A stretch of 29,803 nucleotides of DNA from Phoronis australis (lineage: Eukaryota; Phoronida; Phoronidae). The position numbers and the translations under genes are program-made. The DNA lies in NCBI GenBank assembly GCA_002633005.1, contig NMRA01000362.1, forward strand, positions 429,165 through 458,967, given 5' to 3'. Under the pieces are notes generated by a model, which saw nothing but the letters and a program-made list of their open reading frames with translations, was not told where the DNA came from and searched no databases. Shown here piece after piece: positions 21,047 through 29,803 of the stretch (within the stretch, counting starts at the first letter, position 1; the number at the start of each line of letters is the position of its first letter).

Positions 21047-21138
21047 TTTTGAATCACTCAGTGCCAAGTTTTCTTCCGGGACAAATAACCCGTTTTGAAT
21101 CACTCAGTGCCAAGTTTTCTCCTGGGACAAGTAACCCG
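21047..21138 (+). repeat. 46-bp tandem duplication
   Basis: TTTTGAATCACTCAGTGCCA begins at 21047 and again at 21093. Both units run to ACCCG with only a few differences (for example TTCCGGG against TCCTGGG). Confidence 0.9.
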
Positions 21139-22429
21139 TTTTTTCACAATATACCAGGCAAGATCAGCTGCAGTGGGTGTCAATACTTCAATTGGACAGC
21201 TCACTCCTGCAGTGGGATAGTAGCCAATATAGATTTGAGGTTTATGTGTTAGCTATAACTTCGCTAGGGAAGCTCAACACCCCAGGTGTTTACTTTGCGA
21301 CCATGACAGTGGTTGCGTAACACAAAGAGTCCCCTATGGACTTGGGAGAAAACTTGGCGATGAACACGGCACGTGTTGCAAACGTAAGGTGTGTGCCATC
21401 TGTATGCTACGACATTCTGTTTTGTGTTGTCACAATCTCTGAGATCAATAGTGTTAATCTGTCAGTATTATTTTTGTACCAACTTTACTTCTGTGATATT
21501 GATTCGTGTATGTTTGGTTCATGCTAGTTTAGTCCTTTATTTCTAGGACCATGTTTGTGTGCTTTGATGTCAATTGAATATCACCTCATACCGTATTAAT
21601 TATGTGAATGGCTATACAGCATTAAGAGATTTTCGTTGTAAACTGATCGGACGAAAAGAACCTGAAGTTTTTGAGCCAAGCCTACTGTTCAATCTGCCTC
21701 AAACCACAGGTTGGGGTATCAACATGGTGTGCTTTACACGTAGAGTCTCATTTTATGCATCGAAAGCAATATGGCCGTCAGTTAAATGAGAATAGAAAGG
21801 AACCACTAGATGGAGTTACTAGAGATGCATAGCGACTTTAAATCCTTCCGAGACCCAAATGTCACTGTGTGAGTAACTGGGTCAAGGCATTACGAGCGGA
21901 ATACTCGCACGCAGTAAGATGAGCCAATGGTGTCAAAGCTTGCTTCGTTTGCATGTGCACGATTGCGCACACGTGTGTATGTTGCGACTATTCACATAAT
22001 TTATACGGCATGTTAACTGCTGTTATGTTTATATTTGCAATGCACTAATTAAGTTATTATTAATTTCTATTTTCCTATTGGACCAAGCTGTTGAGACATA
22101 CATTTTTCAGTGGACAACTGCTGTTTATACATGTCTGTGAGTGTCTTCTTCCACAACAGGGTATTGAATACGCTGGTTAATTTTATTAATAAATTATTTT
22201 ATTTAAAACATTTGCGTTACTATGCTCTGAGGAAGTATTTCCCACGATCATGACCTTTTACGTAGTTTATAATTGCGATACCTAGCACAATCGATGAATA
22301 AAGTTATAGCACTTGAAAACTGAACTTCTGAAACAATGAAAACACACAGCCAAGAACATATTTTCTGAAAAAATACTGAAATTCTTGCAATCCGAGAATA
22401 CTGTCCGCAACTTAACAATGTTTCCCAAT

Positions 22430-22435
22430 TTTATT
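22430..22435 (-). promoter_or_regulatory. Candidate polyadenylation signal of mL40
   Basis: TTTATT on the plus strand is AATAAA on the minus strand, about 600 bases past the mL40 stop. It is the first such hexamer I see downstream of that stop. Confidence 0.4.
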
Positions 22436-23029
22436 AAAATTTGTCTTCAGTTTCAACTTTTGACAACTTACATTGACCTTCCTACCGTTAAGTTGAGATA
22501 TATTCACAAAGGATTGTGGGAAAGGAGTCACCTCGAGCAGCGCCACCTGCAGATACATATATGATCTCAAGAGATCACTTCACTTCAGTTACATTTCAAA
22601 TAACCAGAACAATTTACCACAGGTAGAAATATCTGTCACAATATTCAACTGAGATCCACAGCCAAATTACAGAGCAGATGATTTTTGTAACATTTCCTTG
22701 ATTTTGACTCGGACTGTATAAATCTAGACTCTGTGATACACATGCATCGGTTTTCACTGTCCGTGAAAAGTCATTGACACCAACACTGCACAACTACCCT
22801 AACATGTAATAGTAAGAAAACCCATAATACAGCTGTTAAACTAAGTGTACATTACGTTTCAAGCAGTGTAGGTGTTGGCAGTTAGATTTTTGACTTCACA
22901 AATTGACAAAAAATCCCTCTTTTGTCAAATGTACAATCAAATGACCAAATAAAACACACATGGGTGGAGCTTTGCCAATTCAGTCCAGAGATAATGTCAC
23001 ATTTGCCACTGATATGCCCTGCTCCCACG

Positions 23030-23143
23030 TCACTCAAATGTCTTGGTTGTGTCTGTATACTCTCCATCGGGAGGTTCGTAGTTTTTTATGGGCGGAGTGT
23101 CCGAGATGCCTTTTCGAACAAAAGGCACAAATGATTCGTCCAG
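23030..23143 (-). CDS. MRPL40: mL40 last exon
   Basis: Acceptor GTTTTTCAG on the minus strand, 37 codons and TGA. It reads LDESFVPFVRKGISD and TPPIKNYEPPDGEYTD, then TTKTFE. This is the diagnostic C-terminus of mL40. The exon is easy to miss because it has no ATG and overlaps longer chance frames on both strands. Confidence 0.9.
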   Translation of the reverse strand: MDESFVPFVRKGISDTPPIKNYEPPDGEYTDTTKTFE

Positions 23144-26100
23144 CTGAAAAACAGAGCCACACTGTAAACAAAAAATCTGTTAGCCTAAAAAGCATAGCTC
23201 CTGGTCCCCACCCCGGCTCATTTCGAGACCTGCGCTCACAGACAAAAAACATGCCTGCATCAACTTCAGTCGTGGTCTTGTCTTTTTTGAAAAAGTACAC
23301 AAAGGCACCAAAGCAAAGGCAAGCATGGTTTGAAACACATGACTTCCTTAGCAACGAGTAAAAACAAAATCAAACCCTGCATCATAATAATTTCATGTCT
23401 CAAGTGGACTTATTTAAGAAAATGAACCACTAATAAAACTACCGACCACAGACTCTATTTTCAAGAAAAGGACCAAAGACAACAGTGTTATTATGTTTTT
23501 GGGCTCACGTGAGCTTTCTGTCAACACCACAAGTGGTTAGCTCCATCTCTGGAGCATATAAGAAATGATGTTATTTGCACCAAAGAAACTCCAAGATGAG
23601 CACATGAACAGCACACACACTTGCTCCAATTTCACTAATGAACACGTAGGAACAAAAATGTACTATTTGTTAACATTGGATTCTGCCTTCAGTTCATCAG
23701 ACACAAAATAGACAAATACGGACCAACTGTCTTGGCGAGACACAGAAATCAGTCCAAAGAAGCATCACAAACACAGCACTAATCAAACTAAAAAAGAGCT
23801 CGACGGACTACATGATTATTGTATGTGAATATGTCAATCTCAAAATGGCATTGGAATTATGTTGCAAACATTTAAGTCCTGCCAGAATGCCATCTGTTGG
23901 CAACATCACGAGACCTAATGAATATTAGTGAAAAAAATTCCTGCCCCCAACCGGGATTTATATTATTCAGACTTATATTCGTTAGGTCATGTGATGTGGC
24001 CAACAGATGGCATGCTGACGGGACTTGAATGTTTGCTACTTAATTATTAGACTGAATTTCAGAGCAGGATCATCATATTCAAATCCCCAATCACTATCAC
24101 GCTGCTTACTGTGACTGCCTGAAGATAAAGTTCCTCAGATTCCTTCCTCAATTCTTCCAAAGCCTTCTCCTGAGCAACAATGGCACGACCTGTAAATAAC
24201 GGCAAATAACAACTAACGTTCCGAAAAGTGTTAGCTAAAAGCTGAATGTAACACACAGGTTCTCGCAGAGACCGATACAACAAATATGCTTTCTAGTGCT
24301 TTCTGGGCTGGGCTCCACTTATACATAATATTATCCATAATAAACATTGGCTGTACTTGTATATGTATATGTATATATGAACTGACTATACTTCGGGAGC
24401 AAGTTTTCGGTTATACAAAATTTGTTAAATGCACAACACTTTTCATTGTTCACAGTCTTTTTTCCGTTACGTTCATACTTTCGGAACAAAACTCTACTCT
24501 CAACTGATAAACATTAAAAAACTTCAGTTAAGATTAAATACAACACACCCGACTCCCATGGAGTCTCTTTTTGAATTAACGGCCGAGCCTAGTCATGTGA
24601 CAGCCACAAGATACGGGAACGAGCTTCGAAAAGTAGAAAGATCTTGCTAAAACCCAAACAGTTGGCATCTAAGAATACGCAGGAGCTCTGCAAACTACCG
24701 CAAAACTTTGCTAGAAGAACGGAGGCCTCACCAATAGCTTTAACCTCTTTTTTGTGTTCACGGTGTTTATGTCTTGACCAATCCTTGTTCAGTAGCGCGC
24801 GGTATTCTGTCTCCTCATTGGACAATGGTTCAGTCACTCTCTGACGAAGCCTGCATTGAAGAATAAACAGATGCAGAGCTTTTGAGTAAAACTTTGTATT
24901 ACCTAGAGCAGAACCTTCTAAATATCACCATATAAATCTGGTAGCATAATAAATAGAACATTCCTCTACAGAATTTGGGTGTAATGGCTCGATTAGATTT
25001 AAAAAGGCCTAAGGTGCAACATCGAGGGTGGTTTTCTACCACTGAAGCAGAATTCAACCTGCTCACAAGGTAATTTTATTTTAAAGTTATTGCGAAAAAA
25101 TTAATTTCTATTAGTATCAAAGCATTCCTTTTCTTTTAGTTTCAAATTTCAAAAAAACGATCTGTCAACTGCTCGCCACTTGCCGATTTTTCTCCCACTA
25201 GGCAAAGCATGTCTCCTTATTTGGTATGGCAAGACATAGACCTCGCACATTTCCCTTACACGGAAAATGTGACCCTTGACCTCAAGCAACTGACTGTGGG
25301 AACATGCGTGCATTTATTATAAGTGGCAGGGAGATTAGAAACTGTGCGGTAACCACAGAGTTTTTTCTTCGTGCATATTTCAAAAATCATGAATTTTTTA
25401 TATTCTTTCTGGAAATTTCCTCACAGGAACAAGGGAATTACTCTGTAACTTGATGTTGCGAGACGGTACTTTCGCCAGGACTTGTTTAAAAGACATTTTT
25501 GACAAGCTTTCGCTTTCCATGCCTCTTTAAAGTACTGGCTTAAATTTTTGTTTATTTCTTTAGCTATCAAGCTTCATCAGACAAGTACAATTCCAGCAAA
25601 CGAAAAGCTAGGTGTATTGCTTCTTTAAAGAGTTGTACAGTATAAGCTACAGTACAATACAGATTTGTTAGTGTCTTACAATCAACAACACTCACTCTAA
25701 CTGCTTGGAAAGAGTCCTGTCCATCTCAAACTCCATAATGGGCTTGAACTTTCGCGAGAACTTAGACAGTTTCTTAATCTCCTTCTCAAGTCTCTTTCTT
25801 TTCCGCTGCTCCCTGGCGTGTAAGACTGCTGGATCTATGCGCTTCTTCTTTTTCAAGGGCTCACCACTGGTTATAAAACAATTTAAAGCGTTTTATGCTT
25901 AATGTGAAAAAATAAGCTCCACACACTTGAACCTAATGGATTGAACATAAAGACTTCTTAAATTATACCCTTTACTTTGTTCCGCAACAATGTATCATGC
26001 TCATTACGCCATATATCAGATGTCAATTGTCATATAGTGTTTGATTTTACTTTATTTCTGTTTCTGTTTCGATTGACGAAGGATGTTATTATATCTGAAA

Positions 26101-27646
26101 ATTTCAGTGATCCATTTTTGTTTTTTTATTTACGTATATTTATGCTACAAGTGAAATGGAAGGGGCTTCAGTGAAAAGTTAACAATCGCTGCTATAGATA
26201 CACGTTTGTAAGAGAATCTCAACATAAATTTAAAGCTGGATTTTGCCTCACTTAAATGGCTAAAAACGAAAATCGAATTAGGCATTTTACTCTCGTAAAA
26301 CCAGTCTCATAATGTTTCTTAGTGTAACTGAATTCTTTTTTCATTACCAATTGAAGTCACGGGCAATGTGTACCTGTGCCATTTTTGAATTTCGATCAAG
26401 GTAAGAGTATTATTAAACAGAACTGATGAGAGTAAAAGGCCTTATTTAATTTTCATTTTTTACCACCTATACTAAGCAAGGTTTGTTTACAGGAAAGCGT
26501 GTAGTTGAGAACAGTCAAACGTTCTCACCCTCACTCTTGTGGTCATGTTGGCGTGATAGGTTTGACCTGGATCTAAGACAAAGGCCTACGCAGCAGGGGG
26601 TGGCTGGCCTTGATCCCTGTTCAAGTTGGGATGTTTAGTTTTAATGTACACAGCTTCTGGCGAGAACTTTGAGAGGAACACGGGTATTCAATAAAGTCAA
26701 TAGAAAAGCTTTCTAGATTAAAACCAGACAACTCAACATGAACAGGGACCAAGGTTTACAATTCCTGGCACTGTTGGAGCTTATTTTAGATCCAGATATT
26801 ATCACAGCAAAATCCAGTCAACGCCACCGCTACGGTGATAACAGAAATGTCTAACCATTCTCCAACTTTCTTGTAAGTAAGCCGTAATTGCTCGGGACTC
26901 TCAGAAACCAATGAAAACCTCTTCTATTGCCAAAATGGAACCAATTGTCACATCATTTATATTTGCTGCATCACCGATGATTTTCAGCATGTTCAAAATC
27001 GACCGCACAGCGAAACACACCAACATATTACAAAAATTGCTGACAGTACACGAATGACAAGCATTGGTAGGGACTTTCCAAGGCAAGGAAAATAGTACTT
27101 AAGTATTCTATGGCCAACTCAATGGTTCTACATATAGTTTCCAACGGAGTGCCTTGAAATTGAAGCTATGTAAGAAAAAACCTTACCCAAGAACTGTTGT
27201 GGCCCTGAAATCTAATCCACTAGTTGTGTGGATGAAGCTGGTTCTTAGCACCGAGGAGGCACAAACCTGAGTGAGCGACAGCCTGAAATGAGCATGATTA
27301 GGTATAATAATTATTTATTCACCTTATTTGTGATAGACAGTAAGTATATCTTACATCACCTTATGTCATATTTTCTTCAAATCTGCAATGAAACCATTCA
27401 CCATTCACAGGTCTGGGTTGAATCACAATCAATTACTTATTCATCTAAGCTATGTCCTGAACAAACCAAGGGTTTAAGTTCATTGCCACCGGTGCACCGC
27501 TGTGTAAAATTATTAAACAATGCTTAAAGTACAAGACAGGTGTCTGACGAATGCAAGAGATGAGATTTAGAAAAATATTTTAGTGTTTGAAAGTTTCAGG
27601 GTGAGACATCTGAAAACAGTCCTGACAGTCTAAGTCACCGGGCCAT
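23030..27646 (-). CDS. MRPL40: Mitochondrial large ribosomal subunit protein mL40 (gene-level entry, 6 coding exons)
   Basis: Join on the minus strand of 27646-27639, 27282-27187, 25866-25696, 24850-24732, 24189-24110 and 23143-23030. All borders are GT/AG and phases agree, giving 195 residues, close to the roughly 206 of vertebrate mL40. From residue 35: GEPLKKKKRIDP and a long basic helix (REQRKRKRLEKEIKKL), then the conserved NEETEYRALLNKDWSRHKHR, KALEELRKESEELY and the family tail with TPPIKNYEPPDGEYTDTTK. The N-terminus (VCASSVLRTSFIHTTSG) is Arg/Ser/Thr-rich without acidic residues, as in a mitochondrial presequence. mL40 is a structural, metazoan-conserved component of the mitoribosome. 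Exons 2-6 are firm; exon 1 is a proposal. Confidence 0.88.
23231..23506 (+). repeat. Dispersed repeat, copy B
   Basis: Diverged copy of 3711-3996, same orientation. It has TGCGCTCACAGACAAAAAAC at its start, TTTTTTGAAAAAGTACACAA in the middle and TTATTATGTTTTTGGGCTC at its end. The long plus-strand frame at 22960-23361 runs through it and is not a gene. Confidence 0.6.
23864..24036. mobile_element. Fold-back (MITE-like) element
   Basis: The left arm 23864-23922 (GCAAACATTTAAGTCCTGCC, then ATGCCATCTGTTGGC and ACATCAC) pairs with the right arm 23977-24036 (GTGATGTGGCCAACAGATGG, then GGACTTGAATGTTTGC). The arms are about 59 bp with some ten mismatches; the spacer is about 54 bp. AATTAT occurs just outside both ends and may be a remnant of target duplication. 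Confidence 0.75.
24110..24189 (-). CDS. MRPL40: mL40 exon 5
   Basis: Acceptor TATTTACAG, donor GTAAGC. It completes Gly and reads RAIVAQEKALEELRKESEEL and then YLQAVT, matching the conserved EALEEL-x-x-ES segment of mL40. It ends in phase 0. Confidence 0.9.
24190..24731 (-). other. mL40 intron
   Basis: Minus-strand borders GTGAGG and TTTACAG. A short TATATG run lies near 24358-24378. Nothing else recognised. Confidence 0.75.
24732..24850 (-). CDS. MRPL40: mL40 exon 4
   Basis: Acceptor TTCAATGCAG, donor GTGAGG. It reads LRQRVTEPLSNEETEYRALL, then NKDWSRHKHREHKKEVKAI. The EETE-x-RALL-x-x-W block is the best-conserved part of mL40 and settles the identification. Confidence 0.93.
24851..25695 (-). 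other. mL40 intron
   Basis: Minus-strand borders GTGAGT and AATGCAG. No coding or repeat structure recognised. Confidence 0.75.
25696..25866 (-). CDS. MRPL40: mL40 exon 3
   Basis: Donor GTGAGT; acceptor ATAACCAG with a poor pyrimidine tract. It reads GEPLKKKKRIDPAVLHAREQ, a long Arg/Lys helix (RKRKRLEKEIKKLSKFSRKF), then KPIMEFEMDRTLSKQL. It matches the rRNA-binding basic segment of mL40. Confidence 0.9.
25867..27186 (-). other. mL40 intron with an inverted repeat
   Basis: 1.3 kb, minus-strand borders GTAAGG and AACCAG. It contains the fold-back element at 26553-26805; otherwise nothing recognised. Confidence 0.75.
26553..26805. mobile_element. Diverged fold-back (MITE-like) element
   Basis: GTGATA at 26553 pairs with TATCAC ending at 26805. 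CTGGATCTAA (26568-26577) pairs with TTAGATCCAG (26787-26796), and CCTTGATCCCTGTTCAAGTT pairs with AACATGAACAGGGACCAAGG. The arms are about 90 bp with many mismatches, non-coding. Confidence 0.55.
27187..27282 (-). CDS. MRPL40: mL40 exon 2, mitochondrial presequence
   Basis: Acceptor ATTTCAG, donor GTAAGG. It reads LSLTQVCASSVLRTSFIHTT, then SGLDFRATTVLG, with Arg and hydroxylated residues as in a mitochondrial targeting peptide. Its two-base overhang GG plus T of exon 3 gives Gly before EPLKKKK. Confidence 0.75.
27283..27638 (-). other. First mL40 intron (proposed)
   Basis: Minus-strand borders GTGACT and TTTCAG. No structure recognised. It exists only if exon 1 is correctly placed. Confidence 0.45.
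27639..27646 (-). CDS. MRPL40: mL40 proposed first coding exon (8 coding bases)
   Basis: ATGGCCCG followed by the donor GTGACT on the minus strand. Joined to exon 2 it gives MARLSLTQVCASSVLR, the right phase and a sensible presequence start. The context before ATG is not ideal, though G follows it. Another upstream ATG exon outside my reading is possible. Confidence 0.45.
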
Positions 27647-27910
27647 GGATAAAAGTACAAGTCAAGAACCAGTTAAAACAAAAAACATCAAAGATTAATG
27701 AAATAACATTTATTGTCCATCTCTCTGTATATTTTTGAATGCTAAAACCAACTGTTCATGCTATCAAGGTCAATGTCACTGCAAGTCAGCCATGAGTAGG
27801 AGCTTACTTTCCCCTGCTCGTATTGCTGCAAATAAGAAAATGAAAACTTACAAAAATGTTTGAATTTAATGTCTGGTTGATATTTGATGTTCTCCTTAGG
27901 ACTATTGTAT
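27647..27910. other. Probable mL40 promoter and 5' UTR region
   Basis: It lies directly upstream of the proposed mL40 start. No TATA box or other core element stands out; assignment is by position only. Confidence 0.3.
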
Positions 27911-28302
27911 TGACTGATAGCCTAATGAAAAAATGGGCAGGTCTGTATCGACTGATGACCTAATGAAAAAATGGGCAGGTCAGTATCGACTGATAGACTA
28001 ATGAAAAAATGAACAGGTCCATATCGACTGATGGCCTAATGAAAAAATGGGCAGGTCCATATCGACTGATGGCCTAATGAAAAAATGGGCAGGTTCGTAT
28101 CGACTGATGGACTAATGAAAAAATGGACAGGTCCATGTCGACTGATGGCCTAATGAAAAAATGGGCAGGTCCGTATCGATTGATTGCCTAATGAAAAAAT
28201 GGGCACGTCCTCATTGACTGATTGCCTAATAAAAATGGACAGGTCCATATTGACTGATGGCCAAATGATAAAATGGGCAGGTCCTTATCAACTGACGACC
28301 TA
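27911..28302 (+). repeat. 38-bp minisatellite, about ten units
   Basis: Units start at 27911, 27949, 27987, 28025, 28063, 28101, 28139, 28177, 28215 and 28251, with a partial unit from 28289. Each contains GACTGAT, then CTAATGAAAAAATGGGCAGG. Spacing is 38 bp except one 36-bp unit with a deletion in the A run. Divergence rises toward the right edge. Confidence 0.95.
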
Positions 28303-28383
28303 AGAAAACAACAGCAATGCGGAGCATTGAAATGCGCCCACGTATGCACCAAAAACGGTGCTGTTTAGGGTGTTTATTTGGAA

Positions 28384-29700
28384 ATAAAAATGACCACGAG
28401 ATGGTGCAAACTACGTCAAATCCATTCGAAAACTGGTATGTGTCATGAACGCTATTTACCAAATTTCATAATAATACATCAAGGAATTTCTGAGAAACCG
28501 AGGAAAGCAAAAAAGTGAAATTGCCACTAAAAGGCTATAGGCGCAAAAACATTCCTGCCGCAGTAGATGAAGTCATCAGAAAATCATCGTCAGACTTCCT
28601 CTTCACATTAGGAACATACATGCCATTTTCCACAACCATCCTTAGAGTGGTTTGTTAACAGTTTGGCAGACTAGAAAACAGTAAAAATGGCCACTAGGTG
28701 GTGCAAAATACAACAAATCAAACCAAAATCCACAGGATTGGGTCAACATACTATTAGATACCTTGATGCCAAATTTCATGAAAATCCGTTGAGAACCTTT
28801 GAAGATACAGAGAACAAATTAAAAAATTAAAATTGCCACTATGGGGCACACTGGCAGTCCAATCCATCCGAAAGTTGTCGTCGTATGTCGTCAAGTTCAT
28901 ATAAATAACCCTGCCAACTTTAATAAAGATCCTACACACGGTTTAGGAGATACAGCCATGGGGGTAAAAAACTGCCACTAGGACGCGCCACAGTTGCAGA
29001 TTTTTGAAAAATCATCAGCCCTCCTCTTCACATTAGGAACACTCATGCCTTTTTCCAAAATCATCCTTAAAATGGTTTGGTTGAGGGAGGGGCGGATGCC
29101 AAAAAAGGACTTGAAAACAAAAAAAGGACTTGAAAAGAGAAAGCCACTAGGAGGGGCAAAATGTCTCGCATTAAAATCGAAAACCAGACTAACTACACTA
29201 ATAGATGCCTATCTACCAAATTTTTACTAAAAATCTATTGATGACCTTTGAAGATGGAGTGGAAAAAACTTTAAAAACCTGAAATTCCACTTGAGGGCAC
29301 ACCAGTAGTCCGATCCATCTCAAAGTCGTCGTCCTCTGTTGCCAACCTCATATAAAGACACCACAAAATTCAATAAAGATTTTGTAGCACATTTAGGAGA
29401 TACAGCCATTGGCGCACAAACAAACAAAACTGCCACTAAGAGATGACACAGTAGTCGAAGTCGTCGAAAATCATCGTCAGCCGCCCTCTTCACGGTAAAA
29501 AATATATGCCAATTTTATATATCATCACTAAATCGGTTTGGGTGACAGTAGTGCGGAGGCCAAAAGACTCCAAAACAGTAAAAATGGCCACTTAGTGGCG
29601 CAAAGTACCATCAATCTGTCCAAAAATGGGAGAAAGCTATCATCTCACCAACAGATGCCTAATTGCCAAAATAAAAGCACGAACTTTAAAATTAATGCGT
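28384..29700 (+). repeat. Higher-order tandem array, about 450-bp unit built of three subunits
   Basis: The block CTCTTCACATTAGGAACA recurs at about 28598 and 29021, and in altered form at about 29486 (CTCTTCACGGTAAAAA). The block ATGGCCACTAGGTGGTGCAA recurs in altered forms at 28391, 28689, 29142 and 29586. Each full unit (about 28690-29143 and 29144-29587) contains three subunits that each begin near GCCACTA. The first unit lacks the middle subunit and the last is cut. The array is non-coding. Confidence 0.85.
28691..28704 (+). promoter_or_regulatory. Best CTCF-core-like motif in the array
   Basis: TGGCCACTAGGTGGTGC (the core CCACTAGGTGGTGC starts at 28691) agrees closely with the known CTCF core, roughly CCA-S-YAG-R-KGGC. 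Weaker same-strand relatives start at 28394, 28524, 28836, 28975, 29144, 29287, 29433 and 29588. Binding is not shown by sequence alone. Confidence 0.4.
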
Positions 29701-29803
29701 AAGTAAATAACGACATTTTTATCCAATGTTTCGGTTCATTACTCTAAACCATTGTCAAGGCAACAGTTCACAGATGCAAAACAGGCAACACAGGTAAAGA
29801 AGA
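29701..29803. other. Right edge, no feature seen
   Basis: AT-rich sequence after the array. Nothing recognised. Confidence 0.6.

Larger units (their letters stand above)
20000..23029. other. 3' UTRs and intergenic DNA between convergent genes
   Basis: 3 kb with no convincing exon on either strand. It contains candidate polyadenylation signals for both genes and a 46-bp two-copy repeat. Frames of 60-80 codons here have no recognisable motif. Confidence 0.65.
23144..24109 (-). other. mL40 last intron with a dispersed repeat and a fold-back element
   Basis: On the minus strand it begins GTAAGC and ends TTTTTCAG. It holds dispersed repeat copy B (23231-23506) and the fold-back element at 23864-24036. 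No exon seen between them. Confidence 0.75.

Noticed and set aside
22540-22556. AGCGCCACCTGCAG as a further CTCF-like site, reverse strand
   Set aside because: It matches only part of the core and is isolated; too weak to list.
22960-23361. 133-codon plus-strand open frame, and a 106-codon minus-strand frame at 23034-23354
   Set aside because: They overlap the mL40 last exon in other frames and run into dispersed repeat copy B. The true mL40 frame here is different and ends at 23030.
25705-25902. 65-codon plus-strand frame
   Set aside because: It is the antisense shadow of mL40 exon 3.
28994-29230. 78-codon plus-strand frame inside the tandem array
   Set aside because: The array repeats do not keep the frame between units, so the frame is incidental.

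Overview
This window is animal nuclear DNA. Coding sequence is a small fraction of about 30 kb and lies in short exons with GT/AG borders, separated by AT-rich introns of up to 4.2 kb. The introns carry fold-back elements, a tRNA-like relic and tandem repeats. I see no bacterial operon, viral genome, CRISPR array or rRNA. The protein types, and the high difference between what look like two haplotypes around an N, fit an outbred marine invertebrate such as a lancelet, hemichordate or echinoderm. I cannot fix the species.

There are two genes, facing each other. On the plus strand (488-19999) is the 3' part of a gene for a large WD40 beta-propeller protein. I joined 15 exons by phase into one open frame of 625 residues ending in TAG at 19999; the 5' end lies left of the window. 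It shows about ten WD40 blades in two groups with a charged linker between them, and a basic C-terminal tail. On the minus strand (27646 down to 23030) is a gene I identify as mitochondrial large-subunit ribosomal protein mL40 (MRPL40). It has six coding exons and 195 residues in the model, including the conserved TPPI-x-NY-x-PP-x-G-x-Y tail.

Between the two genes (20000-23029) there is no convincing coding sequence, only candidate polyadenylation signals and a two-copy 46-bp repeat. Upstream of mL40 is a 38-bp minisatellite of about ten units (27911-28302). Next to it is a higher-order tandem array (28384 to about 29700) of roughly 450-bp units, each made of about three related subunits. Each subunit carries a CCACTAG-type motif that resembles the core of a CTCF binding site.

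The most important warning concerns 17431-18894. A segment of about 730 bp occurs twice on either side of a single N at 18166, and it includes one whole 116-nt exon. Splicing both copies would shift the frame and hit a stop at once. The end-to-start geometry shows two overlapping contigs, probably different haplotypes, that were not merged. Only one copy belongs in the gene model.
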